DNA of 64,000 nt from Nonlabens arenilitoris (lineage in GTDB: Bacteria > Bacteroidota > Bacteroidia > Flavobacteriales > Flavobacteriaceae): assembly GCF_002954765.1 (NCBI RefSeq), contig NZ_MTPW01000001.1:943501-1007500 (forward strand). Direction: 5' to 3'. This document shows, piece after piece, positions 18,217-26,091 of this stretch. The translations under genes and the position numbers were made by a program. The notes beneath the pieces were generated by a model. It did no database searches and was not told the DNA's origin. It saw nothing but the letters and a program-made list of their open reading frames with translations. Each line of letters starts with the position of its first letter. The stretch's first letter is position 1.

Positions 18217-18612
18217 CTATCTATTAACAGAATTATTTGAAATAATTTTCCACAAAAGCACAATCCAACCGCAGATAAGAAGCAATCCACCTATGGGTGT
18301 AACAGGCCCGAGAAACGAAAAATTGAAACTCCACAAACTTGCAGTTGTTAACAGATATATGCTTAAAGAGAATAAGATAACACCGATAGAAAAAAAGTAA
18401 AATACCATTTTTTTAGTCTTATTGGTGATTCCTGGTATGGATGCCACTAGTATTAAAGCAAGTGCGTGATACATTTGATAACGCACACCTGTTTCAAAAC
18501 TCTTCAACTGGTCAATCGTTAGATGTTTTTCTAATGCGTGAGCTCCTAAAGCTCCTAAAACAACTGCAGTAACCGCATATATAATCCCTACTATCAATAA
18601 CTTTTTAACCAT
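18217..18612 (-). CDS. DUF423-family small membrane protein
   Basis: This 131-residue protein has four predicted membrane helices. The N terminus VLGALGAHALEKHLTIDQLKSFETGVRYQMYHALAL-type pattern, with the piece LGALGAHALEKHL, is characteristic of DUF423 (YgdD-like) proteins. The function of the family is not established. It is transcribed away from the saccharopine-dehydrogenase-like gene and lies upstream of pckA on the same strand with a 61-base gap, in which a pckA promoter element is found, so the two are probably separate units. Confidence 0.85.
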   Translation of the reverse strand: MVKKLLIVGIIYAVTAVVLGALGAHALEKHLTIDQLKSFETGVRYQMYHALALILVASIPGITNKTKKMVFYFFSIGVILFSLSIYLLTTASLWSFNFSFLGPVTPIGGLLLICGWIVLLWKIISNNSVNR

Positions 18613-18665
18613 TTACATATCTATTTATGAGAAGTCTTTTAAATTGCCTCAAAATTACAACAGAT

Positions 18666-20030
18666 ATGCGTCATATACTGATTATAGGAGCTGGTAAATC
18701 AACAGGTGTGCTTGTAGATTACCTATTAAAAAAATCAGAAGAAGAAAACTTAAAACTCTTAATAGCCGATAAAAATATAAATCATGCAAAATTATTAGGA
18801 CAAAATCATAAAAATGCCGAAGCCGTCGAATTAGACATTTTCAATGAAACACAACGCAGATTTTACATAGAAAAAGCCTCAATTGTTATCTCCATGTTAC
18901 CTGCGAGATTCCATATAGAAGTAGCTAGAGATTGTATTCTTTACAAAAAATCAATGGTTACTGCGAGTTATGTAAGTCCTGAAATGCAAGATTTAAATGA
19001 AAGTGCCATAGAAAAAAATATTGTTTTTATGAACGAGATAGGTGTTGATCCTGGAATCGATCATATGAGTGCCATGCAAGTACTGGATAGAATACGGTCA
19101 CAAGGTGGTAAAATTTTATTATTTGAATCTTTTACCGGTGGATTAGTTGCCCCTGAGAATGATGATAATTTATGGAATTATAAATTTACTTGGAATCCTC
19201 GCAATGTTGTAACTGCTGGGCAAGGTGGTGCTGCAAAGTTTATCCAAGAAGGACAATATAAATATATCCCTTACCACAAATTATTTAGAAGAACTGAATT
19301 TCTAGACGTAGAAGGATATGGTCGATTTGAAGCATATGCAAATAGAAATAGTTTAAAATACCGATCGGTATATGGTCTTGATAACATCCTTACTCTATAC
19401 CGTGGAACTATGCGCCGTGTTGGGTTTAGCAAGGCATGGAATATGTTTGTTCAACTAGGGATGACTGATGATACTTACATTATTGAAGATTCAGAAAACA
19501 TGAGTTATAGAGATTTTGTCAATAGCTTTTTACCATACTCACCAACAGACTCTGCAGAGCTTAAGATGCGTCATGTTCTCAAAATAGATCAGGACGACAT
19601 CATGTGGGATAAATTAGTTGAACTAGACTTATTTAATGCTACTAAGATGGTAGAGTTAAAAAGAGCTACTCCTGCTCAAATCTTACAAAAGATATTAGAA
19701 GACTCGTGGACATTACAAGCTGGTGAAAAGGATATGATTGTGATGTATCACAAATTTGGCTATGAACTTGATGGAGAGAAAAGACAAATCGATAGTACGA
19801 TGGTTTGTCTAGGTGATGGAAAAATGCAAACAGCAATGGCAAAAACGGTAGGCCTACCTGTGGCCATGGCAGCACTCAAGATTTTAAATGGTGAAATCAC
19901 AAAGCCTGGCGTACAAATACCTATCACAGCGCCTATTTACGAACCTATTTTAAAAGAACTAGAAGATTATGGAATACGCTTTCGCGAAAGCGAAATAGAA
20001 TATCTGGGATATAATCCATTAAGTTTATAG
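18666..20030 (+). CDS. Saccharopine dehydrogenase-like protein
   Basis: This 454-residue protein starts with a Rossmann NAD(P)-binding motif (MRHILIIGAGKSTGVLVDYLL) and contains the family blocks SMLPARFHIEVARDCI and EIGVDPGIDHMSAMQVLD, as in saccharopine reductases of the LYS9 type. Saccharopine enzymes interconvert lysine and glutamate-semialdehyde adducts; in bacteria the family also includes carboxynorspermidine synthases, so a lysine-degradation role is a fair but unproven inference. I chose ATG 18666 because the upstream ATG at 18627 adds 13 residues before the Rossmann strand. A palindromic element near the 3' end encodes RFRES close to the C terminus. Confidence 0.85.
   Translation: MRHILIIGAGKSTGVLVDYLLKKSEEENLKLLIADKNINHAKLLGQNHKNAEAVELDIFNETQRRFYIEKASIVISMLPARFHIEVARDCILYKKSMVTASYVSPEMQDLNESAIEKNIVFMNEIGVDPGIDHMSAMQVLDRIRSQGGKILLFESFTGGLVAPENDDNLWNYKFTWNPRNVVTAGQGGAAKFIQEGQYKYIPYHKLFRRTEFLDVEGYGRFEAYANRNSLKYRSVYGLDNILTLYRGTMRRVGFSKAWNMFVQLGMTDDTYIIEDSENMSYRDFVNSFLPYSPTDSAELKMRHVLKIDQDDIMWDKLVELDLFNATKMVELKRATPAQILQKILEDSWTLQAGEKDMIVMYHKFGYELDGEKRQIDSTMVCLGDGKMQTAMAKTVGLPVAMAALKILNGEITKPGVQIPITAPIYEPILKELEDYGIRFRESEIEYLGYNPLSL
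19977..19992. repeat. Palindromic element copy 5 (exact 16-mer), inside saccharopine dehydrogenase-like gene
   Basis: CGCTTTCGCGAAAGCG is read in frame as R-F-R-E-S, 13 codons before the stop. Confidence 0.9.
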
Positions 20031-20042
20031 AATACAATAAAT

Positions 20043-20080
20043 AAAAAAGGAGGATGATTGTTGATCATCCTCCTTTTTTT
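20043..20080. terminator. Bidirectional intrinsic terminator
   Basis: A 10-bp stem (GGAGGATGAT and complement, loop TTGTTG) is flanked by six A residues and seven T residues. It serves the saccharopine-dehydrogenase-like gene and the convergent zinc peptidase gene. Confidence 0.9.
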
Positions 20081-20097
20081 AATAATGCCTGTTATAA

Positions 20098-20793
20098 TTA
20101 TCGTCTTCTAAGAAAGATAGATATAAAATACAACAAGGTTGCTAATGAGCCTATTGCCGCTACTAGATAGGTGCGTGCAGCCCATTTAAGCGCATCTTTT
20201 GCGCCGGCATGCTCTTGTTGAGTTAACATATTTTCGTTCTCTAACCAGGCTAGCGCTCTATTGCTAGCATCATACTCCACAGGTAATGTCACAAAAGCAA
20301 ATAAGGTACCAGCAGCATACATGATAATCCCTATCAATAAAACTGTATTACCTAACGCGGTTGCTGCTGCTAGTGCAAGTCCACCCATAATTACATATTG
20401 TGAATATTTTGAAGCTATGCTTACTACAGGAACCAACTTAGACCTCATTCCTATCCAGCTATATGCAGTTGCATGTTGAATAGCATGCCCTACCTCATGC
20501 GCTGCAACCGCTGCCGCCGCTGCGTTACGCTCAGAGTAAACCACTTCACTTAAGTTAACCGTTTTATTAGAAGGATTATAATGATCTGTTAGTTGACCTT
20601 TTACTGATATCACCTTAACATCAGTGATACCATTATCATCTAGCATTTTTTGCGCAATTTCTGCACCACTCATACCGTTTCTTAAATGAATTTGAGAGTA
20701 TTCTTTAAACTTACTTTTAAGTTTGTTACTTACGAACATACTCAGTAAAAAAACTGCTCCACCTATTATATAGTATCCCATCATTCCACCCAT
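20098..20793 (-). CDS. Membrane zinc metallopeptidase, YugP-like (Zn_peptidase_2)
   Basis: This 231-residue inner-membrane protein has an N-terminal membrane helix (YYIIGGAVFLLSMFV), a zinc-protease motif HEVGH at residues 99-103 within VAAHEVGHAIQHATAY, and two or three further membrane helices. Layout and length match the YugP/Zn_peptidase_2 family, widespread but with no defined substrate. The alanine-rich stretch before HEVGH is normal for the family. The start MGGMMG has a second possible ATG four codons in. A T-rich gap separates it from the divergent haemoglobin gene. Confidence 0.88.
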   Translation of the reverse strand: MGGMMGYYIIGGAVFLLSMFVSNKLKSKFKEYSQIHLRNGMSGAEIAQKMLDDNGITDVKVISVKGQLTDHYNPSNKTVNLSEVVYSERNAAAAAVAAHEVGHAIQHATAYSWIGMRSKLVPVVSIASKYSQYVIMGGLALAAATALGNTVLLIGIIMYAAGTLFAFVTLPVEYDASNRALAWLENENMLTQQEHAGAKDALKWAARTYLVAAIGSLATLLYFISIFLRRR

Positions 20794-20876
20794 GATAATT
20801 TTATATTTTTAATTAATATTTAAAAATAACTCATATAAATGACTCTTTAAAAAAAGCAAAACCATTTTATTAAAGT

Positions 20877-20884
20877 TACTTTTG
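20877..20884 (+). promoter_or_regulatory. Candidate -7 promoter element for the truncated haemoglobin gene
   Basis: TACTTTTG fits TAnnTTTG and lies 37 bases before the ATG. There is no TTG at -33. Confidence 0.4.
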
Positions 20885-20921
20885 AAAGTGATTATTCACC
20901 TTTTTAATCGACCATTGTATC

Positions 20922-21338
20922 ATGACCTCTACCTCGCTTCTTAACTCTAGAGAACAAATCTCTTTACTAGTTAATGAGTTTTATAAAAAGGTGCGTGAAA
21001 ATGAGCATTTAGGCCCTATTTTTAATAGTGTTGTCAATGACTGGCCTGTGCACCTTAATCATTTGACTGATTTCTGGGAAACTAATTTATTGAGAGTAAA
21101 AAGCTATCGAGGTAATCCCATTGAAAAACATCAAGAGGTTGATGCTGCAGTTGATCATTCTATTGAGATGGAACACTTTGGAATATGGTTACAACTATGG
21201 TTTGAAACCATCGACACTTATTTTCATGGAGAAATTGCTCAACTTGCAAAAAACCGAGCTCGTAACATGTCTACATTCATATTTTTGAAAATTTTTGAGG
21301 CTAGAAAATCCTCTAGCGATCAAAAGACCAGTTCATAA
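20922..21338 (+). CDS. Group III truncated haemoglobin
   Basis: This 138-residue cytosolic haem protein has the 2-on-2 globin pattern of group III: an N-terminal helix LLVNEFYKKVRENEHLGPIF, the tryptophan-rich block HLTDFWETNLLR, and the proximal-histidine helix IEMEHFGIWLQLWFETID. Group III globins are thought to bind oxygen, nitric oxide or sulfur species; the physiological role is not settled. It stands alone between a zinc peptidase and the RemB-like gene. Its last 26 bases overlap the convergent RemB-like gene. Confidence 0.88.
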   Translation: MTSTSLLNSREQISLLVNEFYKKVRENEHLGPIFNSVVNDWPVHLNHLTDFWETNLLRVKSYRGNPIEKHQEVDAAVDHSIEMEHFGIWLQLWFETIDTYFHGEIAQLAKNRARNMSTFIFLKIFEARKSSSDQKTSS

Positions 21339-23427
21339 TATCTGTGCGCAGCCCTATATTTAACCATGTCGTATTTTGTTCTTGTACATTTCCAATTTCA
21401 AAATGAGGATCAAAATCTCTATAAATGATCTGACCATAAATCCTCAATTGGCTCGCTGGATTAATTAAATAACCAGCTTCTAGCTGTGCATACATAAAAG
21501 TCACTCTGTTTCCTTGACCTAACTCATTACCATTATCAGCTATACGATCATCTTCACTACGGTATATGTCGCCACCATAAAAAGCGTTATCAATCCCATC
21601 GTTAATGTCTAGTCCTCTTTCACCTAACGTGAATTGAGCATTACCATACCACCTATCTTTAGTATACCTTCCTATAAATGTAGTTTCATAAAAGTTTGCG
21701 CCCCATGGATGTGCTAGTGCTTGATTACTGTTAGCATAATTAAGGACTACCGTGTTGTGACTGTATGTATAAGGACGTACTCTGTTATATTCTGCCTGTA
21801 GCATGAGATCTTTTACTTTAAATGCATTTTGCCATTTAAGACCTAGCTGATATGCACTTTTATTTTGATAACTACCATCACCATTCACTACAGATGCTCC
21901 AGAAAATTCATCCAATACTAACTGTGCATAACCTGTAATTCTATCAGTAAATTTATACTTTGCTGTGGCTCCTATTAAAGCATTTCCACCACGGGAGCCT
22001 GTTTGCAACTCAATAGCTTGATAGAAAATAATGGGATTCAAATAATTAAAATCAAAACCACGTTGATTATCATCTTGCCATAATACACTTTCAAATAGCC
22101 CTATGTTAAGTCTCTCAGTAGCATTCCAACTTAAGTAATGATGTACCATAAATTTTGTACGGAAAGAGTCGTCTGCAGTTACCTCAGACCTCACGTCTCT
22201 TAATGATGTGTATAAAACCGTATAATCTAATTTCCAAAACTTAGCATTTACCTTTGCATATGGGAATGGCTGTGAATTATCACTGAGTACTAAGGATCGG
22301 TATCCATCTCCTATAAAGTGTTGACCATGGCCTAATTGTAAATCAAAATATTTGCTAGGTTTATAATTAATATATCCTGTCGCCACGGGATAATCAAAGA
22401 TGGTCTCGCCACCATCTTCTGCGATGCCTCGCCCTGGTACAATACCAGGATTTCCTCCATCTGGTGCACGGCTCTCAATTTCTCTATTAAAATAACCGGC
22501 AAAACGTCCTTGACTTTCTTGAATACTAGCGCCAAAAGTTATTTGCTTACCTATTCCACCACTAACATTAACAAGTCTGGTATTGTTGAACGTGTTGATA
22601 TCGTCACCTGTATCTTTACCTAATTCAAGGTCCACACCTGGATCAACAACAAACCAGTAATCTTCTCCTGCGACCTCAAAAAAGTGCTCGTTCCACCATT
22701 TTTTACCTAGCCACGTAGATTCATCTTTCATTAATGAAGCTCTCTCTGCCTCAAGATCAAAATATTGATCCACATAGGAAAACGTATAAGGTTTGACGGC
22801 TGTATGAGCGTTATTCCCTATTCTATTCATAGCCGCTTCATATCTATGGTAACGCTGGTTTGACAATGCTATTAAGCCATTAGATTTGAGCTGTTGTCCT
22901 CTATACTGGTTTGAGATGATTTGTGGATATTCATTATTCGCTTTCGCGAAAGCGATACTATCCAGAGCATTTGAACTGGCTGCAGCTGTAGAATCTTCTT
23001 TCTCCTTACCGTTAAAAACTTGAAAAGAGCCACCAGGTGTCATAGGAACAGGAACTCTCAATACAAATTGCATGTAGGTAGGATTACCATTATATGTAGG
23101 CGCACCTATTATAGGTAGTTTCTCAAAAGATTTTTGAACGGCTGCTGTAAGTTCTGCATATACGGCATCAAAACGGATAGGAATAAATTTCCCTTCACGA
23201 TTTACCTCAAATCGCAACGTTACTTTCTCACCAGCATTTAAAGGAAGCTGTTGTGGATGGTCATAATTTTCAAATAAAGCCTCATATAATCTATTATAAA
23301 AACAATCTTCTAATTCATTAACAGGCAATTCTTTACATTCTTCAAAATAAGGGAATTTTTCCACTGGATTTTGTGCTGTCACGATTCCTATACTAAGTAA
23401 ACTGATAATTAGAAATAAATTCTTCAT
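21313..23427 (-). CDS. RemB-like outer-membrane protein with N-terminal TonB-C-like domain
   Basis: This 704-residue exported protein has a signal peptide (MKNLFLIISLLSIGIVTAQ; start ATG 23427 rather than GTG 23436). Residues about 20-125 (FPYFEECKEL, EDCFYNRLYEAL, GEKVTLRFEVNREGKF) resemble the C-terminal domain of the two TonB proteins encoded next to it. The remainder alternates aromatic and polar residues in the style of an outer-membrane beta-barrel of the capsule-assembly Wzi / gliding RemB type. I recall RemB as a gliding-motility protein of Flavobacterium johnsoniae; this assignment is from memory and overall architecture, not alignment. A palindromic element encodes AFAKA in the linker after the TonB-C-like domain. 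Confidence 0.65.
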   Translation of the reverse strand: MKNLFLIISLLSIGIVTAQNPVEKFPYFEECKELPVNELEDCFYNRLYEALFENYDHPQQLPLNAGEKVTLRFEVNREGKFIPIRFDAVYAELTAAVQKSFEKLPIIGAPTYNGNPTYMQFVLRVPVPMTPGGSFQVFNGKEKEDSTAAASSNALDSIAFAKANNEYPQIISNQYRGQQLKSNGLIALSNQRYHRYEAAMNRIGNNAHTAVKPYTFSYVDQYFDLEAERASLMKDESTWLGKKWWNEHFFEVAGEDYWFVVDPGVDLELGKDTGDDINTFNNTRLVNVSGGIGKQITFGASIQESQGRFAGYFNREIESRAPDGGNPGIVPGRGIAEDGGETIFDYPVATGYINYKPSKYFDLQLGHGQHFIGDGYRSLVLSDNSQPFPYAKVNAKFWKLDYTVLYTSLRDVRSEVTADDSFRTKFMVHHYLSWNATERLNIGLFESVLWQDDNQRGFDFNYLNPIIFYQAIELQTGSRGGNALIGATAKYKFTDRITGYAQLVLDEFSGASVVNGDGSYQNKSAYQLGLKWQNAFKVKDLMLQAEYNRVRPYTYSHNTVVLNYANSNQALAHPWGANFYETTFIGRYTKDRWYGNAQFTLGERGLDINDGIDNAFYGGDIYRSEDDRIADNGNELGQGNRVTFMYAQLEAGYLINPASQLRIYGQIIYRDFDPHFEIGNVQEQNTTWLNIGLRTDIMNWSFDR
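22939..22954. repeat. Palindromic element copy 6 (exact 16-mer), inside RemB-like gene
   Basis: CGCTTTCGCGAAAGCG is read on the minus strand as A-F-A-K-A, within a linker between the N-terminal domain and the barrel. Confidence 0.9.
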
Positions 23428-23481
23428 TGTAATCACTGCATTAAGCGGCTAAGATACTTGTTTTATAGGAGTATGTAAATA

Positions 23482-23508
23482 GAAAAAGTCACAGCAAGCT
23501 GTGACTTA
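23482..23508 (-). terminator. Intrinsic terminator after the proximal TonB gene
   Basis: A 9-bp stem (AAGTCACAG and complement, loop CAAG shared) is followed on the minus strand by five T residues, just past the TonB gene stop. Confidence 0.8.
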
Positions 23509-23530
23509 TATATAGGTAAATTATCATGGA

Positions 23531-24349
23531 TTATCTATTCATTTGAAACCTGATAGGTAAATGAAAGTAAACACTAACGGCATTTCCCTTGATTTTACCA
23601 GGTGTGATTTTAGGTAATTTACCTATGAGTCGATACGCTTCCTTTTCAAGAATTGCATGTGGCGCTTTTACTTTAACATCTACTGGTAAACCTTGCTCAT
23701 TAATGGTAAACAATATGTCGATCTTAACTATTTCGCCATCATCTAGGTTTAGTTGATCTGCAAGGCCTTTATTAAATTTACGTTGTACAAATCGTTGCAT
23801 CTTATCATTAAAACACTTACGACGCTCTACGTTATTATCTAGCGATTCACAGCCAGGATATAATGGCATGGAATCAACACCATCCATAGTTGTTGTTATT
23901 GCAATTTTAGGAGCTGGCTTTGCTGTTGGTGTTGGATCACTATTAATAGGAGCATCATCAACCGGCGTACTATCTGATGGTGTATCAACAGGCTCTATAG
24001 GTTTTTCTTCTGGAATCGGATCTGGATCAGGTGTATCATCTGGTACGACTACTGGTGGCAATTCTTTATTGGGTTTTACTACAACCTCTGGCTTTGGTTT
24101 GTTAGGCACAATTCTAAAGATAGGATTAGTCCAATCTGGATCTGCGATATCTGTATTAGAAACTACAACTCTTTCAGGTTCGATAGTTTGAGTCGTGAGT
24201 TCGATCACCACAAAAGCTAGCAATAAAGCAGCAATAAGGCCTATTTGAAAATTAATAACAGGATTAACTTTAACGTTGACTTTCTTTTTGTCAAAACGAT
24301 CTTTCTTAGAAGGTGTTGCAGCACCTTCTTTAAATAAATTAGTTTTCAT
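23531..24349 (-). CDS. TonB-family energy transducer (without polyproline run)
   Basis: This 272-residue protein is a periplasm-spanning TonB homologue. A cytoplasmic basic region (KKDRFDKKKVNVKV) is followed by one membrane helix (FQIGLIAALLLAFVVIEL), a proline- and acid-rich spacer (VVPDDTPDPDPIPEEKP) and a C-terminal TonB domain that begins SMPLYPGCESLDNNVERRKC and ends VYFHLPIRFQMNR. TonB couples the proton gradient to outer-membrane receptors, and a TonB-dependent receptor lies in this window. I chose ATG 24349; the earlier start adds 16 residues unlike a TonB N terminus. It has its own terminator and is separated from the second TonB gene by another. Confidence 0.9.
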   Translation of the reverse strand: MKTNLFKEGAATPSKKDRFDKKKVNVKVNPVINFQIGLIAALLLAFVVIELTTQTIEPERVVVSNTDIADPDWTNPIFRIVPNKPKPEVVVKPNKELPPVVVPDDTPDPDPIPEEKPIEPVDTPSDSTPVDDAPINSDPTPTAKPAPKIAITTTMDGVDSMPLYPGCESLDNNVERRKCFNDKMQRFVQRKFNKGLADQLNLDDGEIVKIDILFTINEQGLPVDVKVKAPHAILEKEAYRLIGKLPKITPGKIKGNAVSVYFHLPIRFQMNR

Positions 24350-24402
24350 AATTAATGGTTTTATGTTATTATGAAAACACTTCAAGAAACATACCATAAA
24401 AA

Positions 24403-24427
24403 AAGCCGAACATTAAATGCTCGGCTT
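24403..24427 (-). terminator. Intrinsic terminator between the two TonB genes
   Basis: A hairpin with arms AGCCGA and TCGGCT around an AT-rich loop is followed on the minus strand by seven T residues. It ends transcripts from the polyproline TonB gene. Confidence 0.82.
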
Positions 24428-24449
24428 CTTAATATGGTAGAGTTTATTT

Positions 24450-25178
24450 TTAATCCTGTACTTGGAAAATGATAGGCAATGCATAAACCACTGTTACTGC
24501 TTTACCACGCTGCATTCCTGGAGTCATTTTAGGAAGACTGTTAATTACATCTGCAGCTTCTTGTTTTAATCTAGGGTGAGGCGCACGAGATTGAACTCCT
24601 ACTACATTACCTTTTGAATCAATTTTAAATTGTACGGTAATTTTTTGACGACCTTCTAGACCTAATTCATTTGCTAAACCTGTATCAAATTTATTATCTA
24701 CAAATCTTTTGATCTTCTCGTTCATACATTTTTTACGGTCCTCATTAGTTTTCATCTTCTCACATCCAGGATAAACTGGTACTGATTCGATAATAGCGAA
24801 AGGAACCTCAGCGATTTCTTCAACAACACCAACTTCTTCAGCTACCTCTTCAACCTCAACGATTTCTTCTTCTTCAGTTGTTTCAGTATTCTCAATAATC
24901 ACCTCTTCAATTTCTACTTCGTCCTCAACTACCTGTAAAACTTCAGGTGCTGGTGGCGGTGGCGGTGGTGGCGGTGGTGTGTTTAACATCATAGTAATAG
25001 GCACCTCTTCTTCTTCTACAAAAGCTTCTGGCTCTACATACTCTTCGATTTCTGTAACTTCTTTAGTTTCATATTCAAGACCTTGCCATGACAATAAAAG
25101 CATAAAGGCAAGTCCCATTAACACGTACAATTTAATGTTAGTACGTAAATCTGATGATTCTGATTTCTTAATTTCCAT
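24450..25178 (-). CDS. TonB-family energy transducer with nine-proline run and acidic spacer
   Basis: This 242-residue TonB homologue has a membrane helix (LYVLMGLAFMLLLSWQGL), an acidic stretch, a run of nine prolines (codons at 24951-24977), and a long glutamate/valine-rich spacer. The C-terminal TonB domain runs from VPVYPGCEKMKTNEDRKKC to ALPIIFQVQD and is clearly paralogous to the neighbouring TonB gene. The sharp difference in spacer (acidic and polyproline here, threonine/aspartate/proline there) suggests the two reach different receptors or different periplasm widths. It is a single transcription unit between the vanZ terminator and its own terminator. Confidence 0.92.
   Translation of the reverse strand: MEIKKSESSDLRTNIKLYVLMGLAFMLLLSWQGLEYETKEVTEIEEYVEPEAFVEEEEVPITMMLNTPPPPPPPPPAPEVLQVVEDEVEIEEVIIENTETTEEEEIVEVEEVAEEVGVVEEIAEVPFAIIESVPVYPGCEKMKTNEDRKKCMNEKIKRFVDNKFDTGLANELGLEGRQKITVQFKIDSKGNVVGVQSRAPHPRLKQEAADVINSLPKMTPGMQRGKAVTVVYALPIIFQVQD
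24951..24977 (-). repeat. Coding CCN triplet run (nine prolines) in TonB
   Basis: Nine consecutive proline codons alternate CCA and CCG without a strict unit. Such a run could change length by slippage and alter the periplasmic reach of the protein. Confidence 0.8.
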
Positions 25179-25211
25179 AGTAGGATAAATTTTGAAGGCT
25201 AAAAATAAATA

Positions 25212-25232
25212 AAAAACCTAAACATGCGAACA
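25212..25232 (-). terminator. Probable terminator of the gcvH-vanZ unit
   Basis: Arms AAACCT and AGGTTT form a short hairpin followed on the minus strand by a T-rich stretch. It is weaker than the others in the window. Confidence 0.55.
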
Positions 25233-25239
25233 GGTTTCT

Positions 25240-25656
25240 TCATGAATATGTGTTAAATCTTTTAGATAACAACCATATTGAGGTAACTGCAAGAATAATG
25301 CCAATAGTATTTGCTACAGCATCCATAAAATCCATGGTTCTATTATAAGCGATATACTCTTGAGCAAGCTCTACAATAACACCTATAATAAATGAAAAGA
25401 CTGCTGCGGCGATGGCTATTGTTCTAGACCATGCGGCAATCATATCTTTCCATGTAAATTTAAAGTGAGACTGTTGCGTTAAAAACCTGCTGTAAAAGAA
25501 AAAATACCATAATAGGGCCATTATAAAATAGGCACCACTATGGTATAATTTATCGATGTTATTAATATCAACTGAAGGCGCTGGGCTATCACTAATTGAA
25601 AAATAAATTATCAATCCAGTATAAACTGGCGCTATCCAGTAGAATAATTTAGCCAC
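25240..25656 (-). CDS. VanZ-family membrane protein
   Basis: This 138-residue protein has four membrane helices. It carries the VanZ-like blocks [19 protein letters not shown] near the start, [20 protein letters not shown], and [24 protein letters not shown] near the end; the aspartate-asparagine (D..AN..G) pattern is conserved in the family. VanZ gives low teicoplanin resistance in enterococci by an unclear mechanism; most homologues have unknown roles, so no resistance is implied. The start is GTG at 25654-25656, overlapping the gcvH stop by eight bases, which indicates translational coupling. Confidence 0.82.
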   Translation of the reverse strand: MAKLFYWIAPVYTGLIIYFSISDSPAPSVDINNIDKLYHSGAYFIMALLWYFFFYSRFLTQQSHFKFTWKDMIAAWSRTIAIAAAVFSFIIGVIVELAQEYIAYNRTMDFMDAVANTIGIILAVTSIWLLSKRFNTYS

Positions 25657-26029
25657 CTATTAATTCTTTATAAGCATCTGCAGATAATAGTCCATCTATC
25701 TGAGAGGCATCAGAGAATGACATTTTAATCATCCATCCATCACCATATGGATCTGAATTTACTAATTCTGGCTCATCTTCTAACTTTTCATTAAAAGCTG
25801 TAATCTCACCAGATAATGGTAAAAATAAATCAGACACTGTTTTAACAGCTTCAACTGTTCCAAAAACTTCTTCTACATCTAGTGTTTCATCTACGGTTTC
25901 TACCTCTACATAAACGATATCACCTAACTCGCTTTGTGCAAAGTCAGTAATACCTACCGTCGCTATATCACCTTCAATACGAATCCACTCGTGATCTTTA
26001 GTATACTTTAATTCTGCTGGGATATTCAT
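25649..26029 (-). CDS. gcvH: Glycine cleavage system H protein
   Basis: GcvH carries the lipoyl arm that shuttles aminomethyl groups between the P, T and L proteins of glycine cleavage. The 126-residue protein has the typical length and the lipoylation site Lys63 in [14 protein letters not shown]. The N terminus [14 protein letters not shown] is standard. The other gcv genes are not nearby. It overlaps the VanZ-like gene by eight bases and follows sprA after a 62-base gap; a gcvH-sprA neighbourhood is familiar to me from other flavobacteria. Confidence 0.96.
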   Translation of the reverse strand: MNIPAELKYTKDHEWIRIEGDIATVGITDFAQSELGDIVYVEVETVDETLDVEEVFGTVEAVKTVSDLFLPLSGEITAFNEKLEDEPELVNSDPYGDGWMIKMSFSDASQIDGLLSADAYKELIGG

Positions 26030-26091
26030 AATATTATTTTAATGTTGGTAAATTTAAGATATCTCTTAAAGATATAAGCAATGATTTTTTA

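Noticed and set aside
24951-24977. GGT/GGC-rich stretch as a microsatellite or repeat array
   Set aside because: It is the complement of nine proline codons in a TonB spacer, a normal feature of that family.
25240-25656. Glycopeptide resistance gene (vanZ)
   Set aside because: VanZ-like proteins are common in flavobacteria, and no other van genes are present; coupling to gcvH suggests a housekeeping role.
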